A DNA stretch of 64,000 nucleotides, taken from contig JACCGJ010023578.1 in NCBI GenBank assembly GCA_013407085.1, positions 124,001 through 188,000 of the forward strand, given 5' to 3'. Positions 12,695 through 22,752 of the stretch are shown here, one piece after another (the first letter of the stretch is position 1; each line of letters starts with the position of its first letter). The notes under the pieces are model-generated. The model was given only the letters and a program-made list of their open reading frames with translations. It was not told the origin of the DNA and did not search any database. This DNA comes from Atriophallophorus winterbourni. Its lineage: Eukaryota > Platyhelminthes > Trematoda > Plagiorchiida > Microphallidae. Made by a program: the position numbers and the translations under genes.

Positions 12695-13690
12695 GGTCGG
12701 ATATTTCCGCGTGCAGTAAATCCGAATACGACATCCTTAACAGCGCATGATGGTACCAGAGAGTTCGAAACGCTGAAACCAAAGTCTGATGAAAGCGGTG
12801 TGGACACGAGCTTGTCCGATTCAGACCAATCTGCTCTCGAAAGGCAATCAGTAGAACCAGGTGACGAATCGCTCAACGAACAACCGCAATGCAAGAAACC
12901 CTGTCTTGCTTCGGAACATGATACAATCAAGGAAACCGGTTCAAAATTTACATGCGGTGGCATAGAAAATAAGTCACAGCAACCCGCATCTTCCTTGTTA
13001 TTATCAATCACTCCTGATGCAAGTTCATCCCATTCGAATTCTATCGGTACATTAAATCAGTTTATTCCTGTTACCGGAGTAGCTGGAAACATATTGTATG
13101 GCATCCCAAACTCACTTCTTGGCTCCATTCAACAGAATGGTTCCGCTGCTCATAACAGTCAGATGACATGCTCTACAAGCCAACTGACCGTTCCCATGTT
13201 CGATGCCCGATCCAATGTTCCTGCTCAAACGACGACTTGGCTTTTGGCCAATCCGATGAATCATCAAGGAACCTTGACGGCTGCCCCTACAACCGCACTA
13301 CAGCCTACATTACTTGTCCCAATTTCGGGCAACGTTTCTAATTTCTCCAAATCCACAGAATCCGAGGCTACGATGGACTGTTCTAATCCATGCATCGTAC
13401 GAATGTCTGATTTATTTGAGCTAATCAAAAACGTACCAAACATCTCCTCGGTAGTGGACCTGATACACAAAGCGAAGGTATCGTCGCTAAACAAAGAGGG
13501 GGATATAACCCAGCGCGAACCCCAGAAAACTCCTCCGGCCACAATGCCAACCCTCGCGACAAATGTCTCGGGAGCAACACAAGCCATTCTGAACCATCTG
13601 GTATTGGCTGCAATGGTGGGAACAGCCACCGGGGCCAAGGATCTACATATCCCCAATGGAATCGTCTCGGACCAGGCACTAGATATGTCG
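12695..13690 (+). CDS. Cassette 1 exon A: Ser/Thr-rich N-terminal region
   Basis: 332 codons from the acceptor TTTTTAACGAAG|GGT to the donor ATGTCG|GTAAGT, phase 0 at both ends. The frame is open from the acceptor, and no in-frame ATG lies between the upstream stop and codon 157. That is why I treat it as an internal exon rather than starting it at a non-ATG codon. The product begins GRIFPR, has an acidic/Ser region (residues 29-60), a region of hydrophobic and polar residues, and a likely helical segment beginning DLFELIKNVP. It ends with a small-residue hydrophobic block containing VGTATGAKDL. No known domain was recognised. Copy-specific residues include Asp37, Gln51, Asn61, Lys79, Cys87 and Gly136. 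Confidence 0.7.
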
Positions 13691-15350
13691 GTAAGTGTGA
13701 ATATGAAATGTAAGGATTCAATATTAAACAGAGTGCTGATACTCGACCAAGTTTATTAACCTCACGGTTATCGCAAATCTCACATCGAGCTACAACTTAA
13801 TTGCAACAATGATTTCTTTTCCATCTGTTCTAAAACTAAATATCGTTGCTGCTATTTTCGATAAAAATACTGTGCCATCTTCAGTACTCCCACTTATGTG
13901 CTGCGAACTAACATGCTGTATGGCATTTGAGAGTCCTCTGCATTTATTTGTCGGTGGGCGCACCAATACGCACGCACACACAACTATCCTGTAATTCCTC
14001 TTCAGCTGGCAATACGCATCCACGCGTAAATGTACGCATGCAATCAGGTGTGTCAGTTGGTGTGGTGCACCTCGGTTACCGGGTTCCAACTTACTTGCAT
14101 ACCATGGAGTCGATCGATGGATTGGGGATTTGCCTACAACGTGCACCCGTTGTGCTCGTTTCGCTTGCCCAATCGTTCGGATGACCTGAACACGAATCAG
14201 CGCTAGGCCAGCTGTCTGTGCTTGTTCTCGTTTTAGCACAGCGAGGTGTAAACTTGGGGAGAATATCCTGCTCTCTGTTAAGGTGAACAGCGCTTGCTTG
14301 TCAAGTGCGGAACAATCACGGTGTTAAGGTCATTTATTCGGTTGATCATGAATATTTAATCAGCACCAGACAGAGACAATGAAAAATCGGGCGTAGGGTA
14401 AAACTAGAATTCACCGAAACATTTCAAATCAATTTATGCTTTAGAACATTAAAACCGGTTAAAGAAATTCGTAAGGATATCAAGCTATTTTCACATTCAT
14501 TCATTGATGAAATAATGTGCGATTACTCTGGTTCTCCAACTCGCTTCGGCGAAAACCACGATTCCCATTCTGGTGGTCGATTAGCTGACCCATTGAGGAT
14601 GTCTACGACCTTCCTCAGCTTAAATGTGATACTTTTCTAATGACAAATTGTTCATCCCACACACGGACATATTTGACCTACCAGCATCTTGTCGGTTAAT
14701 AAATCAACCGTAGCCCGATTTTGAACCCCTTCTCTAATTATGAGACTGACCCAATTTGTCCGTGAAGCGAAACTGATGTTCAGCTTGAGACAGTGTGATC
14801 GTTCGCCATTACCCTCATCTCGCTCAACTAGTGCACAGGTGGACAGTACTCTCGTTGTGAGCTACTAAGCAAGGCGAAGCACCCAACGTTCGGCTTTCCA
14901 TATTATGGAAAGTGGTCAATTCGACGTGAATACATGTTTATTCCTGAGCAAATACTCAACTGACCGAGACGTGCACCGTAGCAACTATGCTTTCTGAGCA
15001 TTTTGAGTGGATCGCTCGTGAGCTTTGATTTGTTTCCACTTGTTTGGAATCCGCAGCACTTGCCAATAATTAAAGGCGTGTCACGTGGGGGTATGCATTT
15101 GGTTAGAGCGAATGAATTAGCCGGTCAGAACGTGATCGCATCAGATGCATCGGTTTCCCACTGTATTCCGTAGATATGCCTTGTTCTTGTTACATACAGC
15201 AAAGAAGTGTCAGCAATTTCCTGAAATTTCACTGATTAGTTTGGTAGGTATAATAAATTTCATGTTGTCATCCATTCAATAGTCAACAATATGTTTATTG
15301 AAACTGATAGCCGATCAACAAATTTTAGTCAGCTATTCTTGCTTTCACAG
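13691..15350 (+). other. Cassette 1 intron A-B
   Basis: Starts GTAAGT and ends CTTGCTTTCACAG. Apart from a short conserved palindrome at 14895-14911, nothing specific was recognised. The stretch from exon A's 3' part to about 14.3 kb appears almost identical to unit 2 (same translations in all overlapping frames), whereas unit 3 differs. Confidence 0.75.
14895..14911. promoter_or_regulatory. CArG-like perfect palindrome in intron A-B
   Basis: TTTCCATATTATGGAAA has eight-base arms around one central base. Its core CC-(A/T)7-GG is one base longer than a canonical MADS-factor CArG box. It is retained exactly at 30804-30820 and 46650-46666. Function is inferred only. Confidence 0.35.
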
Positions 15351-16065
15351 TTACGCTCGGCATCCTCGGTGGAAACGAAAACACGCGATGCTGCCACCGC
15401 AAATCAAACGGATTCCATCACTGGTGTTCCTCTTCAAGGTTCGCGGGATGCATCCAATACAGCCTGCAAGTGCAGCGTGAAAGAATGCGCATCCAGTTCG
15501 GTTTCACCTCATCCGGACTTCAGCTGCTCAACTGTTCACGCTCAGACAAACAATTTTCCTTGTCCACCGCTTATCGAGTGCCAATCAACCGCAAACGCAA
15601 CGAGTGATGAATTCAACTGTCCTCGGGTACAACCAAACGACAAAATCATTACCAACAATACGTGTGACATCATTGGACACCAAATGGATAATGAAAATTC
15701 CAGTCCATCAAACACCATGTCACAGCTCTTAAATCTAGCTCAATTACAAGCCCTCATATCTGCGATGGGTAACGTGACTGGTGCGATAAAACTCCCTTGT
15801 GCTGGAAACTCGAATTTCACACACCCCTCCTTGCCCGTTATGCATAATAATACCATGGTCTCAACAGCTCAGCTATTCCTCGCCCCAGCAGCTTCAAATA
15901 GTACAGTGCAGATGAACAATGGCCAGAATACTCTCATCCTACCGACGTCTGACAACAGTGCATCTTCTTTAACGTTTGAACAATCAGTCACAACAACATC
16001 ATCGGGAACTAGTGCGACAACACCAAGCAACGGATTGGAAATGTTAGCAGCATCTTCTGTCGCGA
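15351..16065 (+). CDS. Cassette 1 exon B: Ser/Asn/Cys-rich region
   Basis: 715 nt: 238 codons plus one base (enters phase 0 after TTTCACAG, leaves phase 1 at GCGA|GTGAGT). The product begins LRSASSVETK. Several Cys residues are scattered in its first half without zinc-finger spacing. A hydrophobic block LLNLAQLQALISAMGNVTGA resembles the block near the end of exon A. The second half is Thr/Ser/Asn-rich. Among the three complete copies this is the most variable exon apart from the exon D tail, with roughly twenty residue changes scattered along it. Confidence 0.8.
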
Positions 16066-17184
16066 GTGAGTGAAACTTCTTATTCTTCCGTACATATTAC
16101 CAAAGTTGTTCAACTTAGTACAGATGATAGATTTTACAAGGATTCGCGATTCGTATACAAAAACATTCTGAATTACGGTGAGCGTGATTCAGATTGCCAG
16201 AAAGTAATCATCCATTCAAAGTGAGTTTGAGCCAATGGATCGTGTTGCTCACGTCCTCAGCGTTTACACGCCAAACCAATTGTAGTCTCGTCCGAGCGTC
16301 GGTTTTCTGAATATTAATCAATACGATAACTCTTAGTCGATGTTACCTACGTTTGTCAAGTTCCTTGTTCGGCACAAGCATGCACTTGCTCTCCTTTGCG
16401 TAGGTCGAGCATTGGGTGTGTGAATCTGCGAATCACATCACGCAATCGAGCACTCAGATCTGTTTTGACAATCTCAGACAGGCGTTGCGGAGTGTCGAAT
16501 ATCGGATCGGTTTAAGGCCTCTCCGCCTAGCTGGGTCCACCACCCGTGGTTCATACAATAACAATGGGATGTCTGATCCACGCAACTGTCCGAGCTTCAT
16601 TTGCATTTGTCTCGGACTTGGTGACGGAGTATACTGGATGAGTTGTTTGAAGGTGGATTCAGTCTTCATTGGACGACCAAATCGAACATAATAAATGGGG
16701 TTACTCACGTGATCCTGTTTCACGGTTAATGCTCTCATTTTGACGTGCAGACGATGCTCGATTGGGAGGGTCGGATGCCAATGATATCAAATAGTGGGAC
16801 AGATTTATTAATGAGGGCTTTCAAATAGGTCACATATAGTTGATGATGCAGGATGACCTCCGATGAATAAATATGTGACAAAAACAATCATATTTGTTTT
16901 ATGTACAACTGATACTAAAATGCATTCGAGTTTGTCAGTTTTAGGTAATCTACGCTAGACTTCAATTCTTACCACTCTCACTTAATTGATGCAACTAGAG
17001 TACTTATAAAACCGTTTGAGATTCGGCAACGTTTTAACTAATAAACAAAAATTTGCTTTTATTGGACAGGCAATAATTCAGAAATTAGGAAAATGGCGTT
17101 TATGCCAAGTAATGACCCTTTATAATATATACGAAATAGCACCTGATTTGAAATGTTAATTTCATTTTTTTATTGTTTTTGCAG
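16066..17184 (+). other. Cassette 1 intron B-C
   Basis: Starts GTGAGT and ends TTTTTTATTGTTTTTGCAG. A pair of overlapping frames at about 16416-16738 on both strands persists in the other copies, but no family is recognised. The overlap of open frames on opposite strands suggests chance plus recent duplication. Confidence 0.75.
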
Positions 17185-18182
17185 CCAATCACACTATCCC
17201 AGGCTTCACACAAAGCCCAACAACGCTTGCCCAGGGAAACAGTTCTACTGCGATTCCAGCGTTTGTTAATCTGTTGGCCACATCCAATCGGCCGTTGACC
17301 ACTCAGACCAGTTTTACACTGAATTCCACCACGGCAGCCCGTTTATTGACCAGCCTGGCAAGCTTCCCATCCAATATACAATCCACCGCGTTGTTGCAAG
17401 GAGGCCCTTCCACTGGACAGCCATGTAATATGTTGAACCTGTTCGATGCATCATTGTTGAACAACACAACAGCAACCACCGTCAGTCAAATCGCGCTCAC
17501 GGCCAATATACGCCCGGTATCAAGTCTAAACGGCACGACAGCCAAATCACTTGGCGCCAACAGCTCATTGATTGGTTTCCTTGATCCCAGAACCACAAGC
17601 ATCCAGCTACGCATGGGCGATAATACTACCACAACATTACCAATCGGGAACTCGGCAACCTTGATCAACACTGCAGATTTGTCCCATTACCTGACCAATG
17701 GTGCTGTGAATGGAGCTGTCCCGAAGAGTGAGGCGCATGCTGTTTGTGACAACGAACCACTAATAATGACGGACGGGATGCTTTGTGAGGTCGATGGGGA
17801 AAACGCATCCTCACTGGATAGCCGTCACGATGACGATTGGGACTGCGACGGTAATCTTCCTCTAAACTCGCAAGGGTTACGTGGATTGAAACCGGAATTA
17901 GCAAGCACCGGATCCAGTCCCAACGTGCAAGCAAATATTTTACCATCAGCACCTCGGCGCACAACTGCATCCAGTCGAAGTTCCAATGCAGCAGGCAGTC
18001 GACGAAATGTGAACAACTCTGGTCTAGATTCACCACAGCCATCTAGACCACATCGTCAGAATTTCACACCAACCCAAAATCGCATACTGACAGAGTGGTA
18101 TCAAGTGCATCAAGCGAAGCCTTACCCGTCAACCGACGATACGAAAGAGCTCGCAAACGAATCTGGATTGAGCTATTCTCAG
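17185..18182 (+). CDS. Cassette 1 exon C: acidic/Ser-rich region and homeodomain helices 1-2
   Basis: 998 nt: two bases complete the Thr codon split with exon B, followed by 332 codons, leaving phase 0 at TCTCAG|GTGAGT. It encodes a Thr/Asn/Ser-rich segment, an acidic patch (SRHDDDWDCDG), a basic stretch (PRRTTASSRSS, SRRNVNN) and then the first 47 residues of the homeodomain. Homeodomain markers visible are Phe8, Leu16, Tyr20, the extended loop with KPYPS, and KELANESGLSYSQ leading into helix 3. The exon ends at the 44/45 boundary, a recurrent intron site in homeobox genes. The protein sequence is identical to cassette 3 over the 306 residues compared and differs from cassette 2 at four. Confidence 0.88.
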
Positions 18183-21159
18183 GTGAGTTCGTAATTGAAC
18201 ATCTCTATATTTTGTAACGCATGTATCTCACGCCATACACGAATCAATGATTTTGAAACACTTTCGAAAATCAGGCACATCCCAAAAGTGCAACACGGGG
18301 AATTAAATTCTCGAATTAATGTGTAACTTTAGATTAGGTCTGACAAAATTTCCACCTTTTACGCGGGTAGTTATCTATTCAAGTGCATGGAAATGCACTG
18401 CTTTTACTTCGATCGAAACTCGTTTACCCGGAATCGTCGAACAACAGAGCCGACGCCACTCGTTTTACCCTAGGTTTGTTTCCATAGATTCGTTTCAGCA
18501 GAAACAACATCCGCGGCATTGCCACTGCTCTGTAGTTACCACCGCAACCAGTTTATAACCACGCATCATAATGGTGTGGGTACGAGCAGCTCTTCAAAAC
18601 ACACTAGATTACTTTCCGGGCTGTTGAGTGAGAATGTTCAAATGTGCGGTACAACAGAACAGCTGCGTTAGACTAAACACGCAACCCATGTAGTGCCAAT
18701 GAGAGTGCACTCGTGCACACACTCAAGGCCGGTTCGTTGCCTCCCAACCCAATCTGGGACAAAATCGCACACGATGTTTGCGGATGGTACTCTTCAATTG
18801 TACGTGTGTGCACATGCAGTCACAAATTATGCCGGGGCTATCAGACATCGGGCAAACGAGTGTCTGTCGTTGGGCTCAGATTTGTTTTGTCTGTCTTCTC
18901 ATCCCATCTCTAAGGTAGCACAAACGCTCTCCAAGCTTTGAACACGAGAATGTCTGAGAGAAGAAACGGCAAGATGTCAGACCCCCACACACACAGACAC
19001 ACCCAGCGTCTTAGCAAAACACTTGCACACATGTGTGTTCGAGCGATATGCCGATGCGTATGCACAGAGTGCATTTAGGGATGCAGCTGAGGAAGAGAGG
19101 GCGTACGTGTGTCAGCACGTCTCTATTGCAATGATCGATCGGCTAAAGCAAATCCATCCCACAATCTTCTGCTTTTGCTCTCCCGGACCGATTAGATGTA
19201 ATCGATTGTGGGTGCTGTGTGCGTGAGCCCGGTGATGCGCATTGGGAATGCAGTAAGCACGCCTTTGTGCTTTTTTCGTGGGGCAAATCCGCGTCATCGT
19301 TTTTGTGTGTGTAGACTAGAGGTAGTAAGGACCAAATGTGTCTCAGCGATGCCATGTAGCTTTCCTAAGTAGATTTTGTGAATAGCTGATTAAAATGTAG
19401 ATGTCTAAAATACATTGGACCTAAAATCTTTTGGGGTTAATATCCACGCTTCCATCCCAACAATCTTAGGAGAATAATATCAAATTACCGTTTTTGCTGT
19501 AATAACGAAAATACAAAATAATAGTTTATTTTACTTTTGATTTTACCATTTATTTAAAAAATGAATTCGCATGCATTCCCAGCAAACACGTATACAGACA
19601 TCGCGACCGGTTTCGTGCTGCTTCAACTCATCAGTTTGGGATAGTACGATTTGAATCCGCATGACTTGATACTAGCGCTACTTGTTTACCTTGCATTTAG
19701 TTTGACAAAGCGGCTGGTGATCCGAATGTTTCAGAATCTGAATTCAGTTTCCCAATGTACACAATCGTCTGATTAATCATCTTTAGTCTCATGCGAAACA
19801 TTACTCGACATGTACTCACACCGACTGCTTCCGTTAAAGAATCATCCAGATGAATATCCCACACTTCACGCTAAATTTCTGTTGACTCGCAAGTCTTACC
19901 ATTCTCGTAACGATGCAGGCTATGTTATATTGTTTCTCACAATATTGACCAGTTTAATCCGAAATTTGTCGGCTGACCATAATCATATTTTTAATTGTGT
20001 GCGTGCTTAATTTATGAAACTTTTGTCAGCTTTATGTTATCTGTCAGGACGGCAAAGAGTATGCCGTGAAATATAAACCACCATCTTCAAGCATCGTTCG
20101 GTTTCGTTCCACTGCACCTTCTCGAAATACACACTCATGACAACGTTTATTTGCCCACGCATAATTACCGTTCGTTTTCCGAAAAATTGCAGGCTGTCGC
20201 AAGAATGAGATTACCGCTCAAGCACCTACATTGGGTGCCTCTCGTAGACACGGCATCAACTTGACATGGAATTAGTGAACGAGGTGCACCACACGTCTGC
20301 GTGCCTTGTTGCTATGCTCTGGGCGCTTGATCACCGACATATGCGTGCCCAAACACACACACATACGAGGATCGATTATGGCGATTCTGTATTTATCCCG
20401 TGCGATTCCACCAGACTGCTACACACTCTACCTGAAAGCGCTCACGTGAACATCACATCCTAAATTCGAAACGGCCAGCTGATTTAGATAGACAGAGAAC
20501 GTTTCGCTTGACAGTGCGGTATGCTTAGCCCCTTCACGTCTAAATAAACACGCACTCTCTCACTTTCTCTATCTCGAGAGAGACTGGGTGCGTAAATGTC
20601 AGAGCTATTTGGAGGAAACGGCGGTCGTGCGAGTGTGAACACACGCATGCACAACACCGATCGATGAATCTCCCTTAGGATCTGTCTGCCGTTGTCGGAC
20701 GCACACATTAGCACAAAACTCACAAAAATGTTTTAAAGTCTAAACGACAGCACTGACCTATTTTACCGGTGAGACTACAGGAACAGAATGCGTATAATAA
20801 GAAATTGAAACAAGATGAAACTGAATGTCTGCTAATAACATGCAACATTTCATCGGTTTCCTTTTGCTCCAGCGAGACCATTACACGTTTCAATCGCACG
20901 TTCAGTAATATTTTTCGACCAAGCAGATTGTTGCAACATGTTTACCTTGTGACAACCGCCAAAATCACTCTCAATGTTTTTCAACCAATTGTGGAGAAAC
21001 GACTTCAAATGCTATTCTGTAGGACTGAAAGTTTTGTGGGAAAAAGTAGACTACCTACCACCGAGGTAATACAAGGGCTGATATCAAAAGTTGCTCTCTA
21101 ATCACTGCACATACATGTTCACATTCTGGGACTTTCATCTGTCGTTTTCCTTTCAACAG
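18183..21159 (+). other. Cassette 1 intron C-D (inside the homeodomain)
   Basis: 2977 bases, GTGAGT...TTTCAACAG. The block of about 18660-19300 is well conserved among units and rich in CA/TG steps. A divergent pair of TAAT cores is at 19189-19204. Length differs between copies (2977, 2857 and 2787), through indels concentrated at about 19.4-20.3 kb and its equivalents. No coding exon was recognised inside. Confidence 0.75.
19189..19204. promoter_or_regulatory. Inverted pair of homeodomain-type TAAT sites
   Basis: CGATTA-GATG-TAATCG: six-base arms, four-base spacer, each arm holding a TAAT core. It is preserved exactly at 35099-35114 and 50937-50952, within an intron that has accumulated indels elsewhere. 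It could be an intronic site for homeodomain dimers, including autoregulation. Inference only. Confidence 0.35.
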
Positions 21160-21735
21160 GTTAAAAAATGGTTCGCAAACAAACGAGCACGCTCTTCGTC
21201 CAGCGGGCTCCCCAAACCCACACCACCTCTCGCACCCGATGCATCCCCGGATCCTGCTGCCACAGTCGCCATGGTCGCGGCAGCCATGGCAGCGGCTACG
21301 AGCAGTGGAGTTGCGGTGGAAAGTCCGCAAGCAAACAGCCTGTACCAGTTGTTTCCGAACTCGCAATCTTTTGGAATCTCAACCTCGAACAGCGATATTC
21401 ATTTTCTGATGGTAGACCCTACGCAAATCAATTCGCGTATGAACGATGAGAAAATGAGTGAGAGTGAGCCTGTGGTGTTGAAAACCGCTGTCGAGGCCGA
21501 GTTGAAGATGAATAACGAAGACTCAGATCACCCTGGGCTTGAACAGGCTATAGTGGATGTAGCAGAACAAGGCTTAGAAATTTCATCTGAATTATCAGCA
21601 TCACCGCCTACGCTACAAGTTGTCATCTCCCCTCGTCCATCAGCTTGCGAGAACATGACCACAAGCATACAGACTGACGCAGAAAATCATGATCTAGAAA
21701 CGCAGGAAGCCTGCAGCCAACTTGTCGCAGATTGA
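21160..21735 (+). CDS. Cassette 1 exon D: homeodomain recognition helix and C-terminal tail
   Basis: 191 codons plus TGA. It opens VKKWFANKRARS: Trp48, Phe49, Ala50, Asn51, Arg53 in homeodomain numbering, with Asn51 the base-contacting residue. After the homeodomain come a Ser/Pro stretch, an Ala-rich run (about residues 37-56 of the exon), and an acidic Glu/Asp-rich tail that ends at SQLVAD. The Ala-rich and acidic regions could be repressor or activator surfaces; this is inference from composition. The protein sequence is identical to cassette 3 and differs from cassette 2 at about thirteen sites, all outside the homeodomain. Confidence 0.87.
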   Translation, partial: VKKWFANKRARSSSSGLPKPTPPLAPDASPDPAATVAMVAAAMAAATSSGVAVESPQANSLYQLFPNSQSFGISTSNSDIHFLMVDPTQINSRMNDEKMSESEPVVLKTAVEAELKMNNEDSDHPGLEQAIVDVAEQGLEISSELSASPPTLQVVISPRPSACENMTTSIQTDAENHDLETQEACSQLVAD

Positions 21736-22752
21736 CGGACATTTGGGATCATTCGAATGTCTCACGGAACAGCCGCAAAATCTAGTCTTCGAGAAAACCG
21801 AGCATTGTTTACTTTCATTACTACAGCTGTTTGAATCCTCAAAACGTTTTAGCTAAATCCACCCGAAAATCGTGCCTTTTATTGCATGACCTACCACATT
21901 GTACAGATTGTTTCTCTAGTCATTTGAATCCAATTTTTACCGCAGACTATTTTACTTCAAATCCTCACTTTATTCCATCACGGAAATCGAAGCTTGGATT
22001 TCTTCTGATCTCCTATACGTTTTGCTTATAGCAAATGAGCATTCTCATGTCAATCTTTAATGTACATCAACATAATCAAATTGTGAATATTAATTTTTAA
22101 GCACAATGTGACCGAATTATTGAATTATGTTTTTACAAAAAATATCAAGAATTCTCACGGGTAACGAATTGATGATTGGATAGTTTTGCGAGGCATCTGA
22201 AATATTTTCTCCATTTTATCTGAATTTATATTATGTAATTTCAAGTCGAAAAGTTCACCAGTTGTGAACTGCATCCATCCATCGAAACATCATTCGCTCA
22301 CCACGTGTGAGAATCGAGGATCGTGGACACAGTGGAAACGCTGTCGTTCCAATGTTAATGGCATTTCATTGTCAATCTCTCTGCTGGGCATTAAAATAGC
22401 ATGCGCTGCTTTGCGATGCCCTCGAAATAGTGAGCCAGATCATTTAAAATTAAGCGCAGAGCTAAGCCAAACAATGTCCTAAACATATAATTGTGATTTC
22501 AACACTACTCGTGAGTAGACTTGGGCAACACACCAGACGTGGGGACTTCTAACGCACAGAAACTATGACTTCGGATTGCTTTTCCGTCTATTTTATATGT
22601 ACTTATCTCATAGAATGTGGAGATTAAGCGTTGAATGCCAAGTGTAAGTGCATGCTCATAACTATTTTGACACCAGTCTTCGATAGCTTTGCAAAGTGAC
22701 CACGCGTTCCTGTATCCCGAAAGAAAACGAAAGCATTCAGCAACACCCTCCC
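21736..22752 (+). other. Cassette 1 3' flank
   Basis: Probable 3' UTR followed by the end of the unit. A candidate poly(A) signal ATTAAA is at 22390-22395, 655 bases after the stop. Units 2 and 3 have AATAAA at the matching place (38193-38198 and 53958-53963). No gene recognised. Confidence 0.4.

Larger units (their letters stand above)
12695..21735 (+). other. Gene model, cassette 1: TALE homeobox protein, exons A-D
   Basis: Exons 12695-13690, 15351-16065, 17185-18182 and 21160-21735 join to 1094 codons plus a stop, with introns of 1660, 1119 and 2977 bases. Junction phases are 0, 1 and 0, all with GT-AG borders. The predicted product is a nuclear DNA-binding protein: about 850 residues rich in Ser, Thr, Asn and Gln, a TALE homeodomain at about residues 857-919, then an Ala-rich and acidic tail. 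No PBC, MEIS or Iroquois co-domain is visible. The first in-frame ATG of exon A is at 13163 (codon 157), so the start must lie in an upstream exon, possibly the zinc-finger exons at 2.9-4.2 kb, which would add 228 residues. Confidence 0.75.
7081..22752 (+). repeat. Tandem unit 1 (~15.7 kb)
   Basis: First copy of a direct head-to-tail repeat: spacer 7081-12694, cassette exons A-D 12695-21735, and 3' flank. Its left edge is where similarity to the start of units 2 and 3 begins (a TGTGCTT...GACTCAC segment at 7084, about 22757 and about 38561). The anchor GAGTAGAGAGTGTG lies at about 7341, 22938, 38741 and 54276 in the four units, giving spacings of about 15.6, 15.8 and 15.5 kb. Confidence 0.85.

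Noticed and set aside
13264..13721. Minus-strand frames under exon A (also 29175-29632 and 45020-45651)
   Set aside because: Shadows of the plus-strand coding exon, which has proper splice sites and frame continuity.
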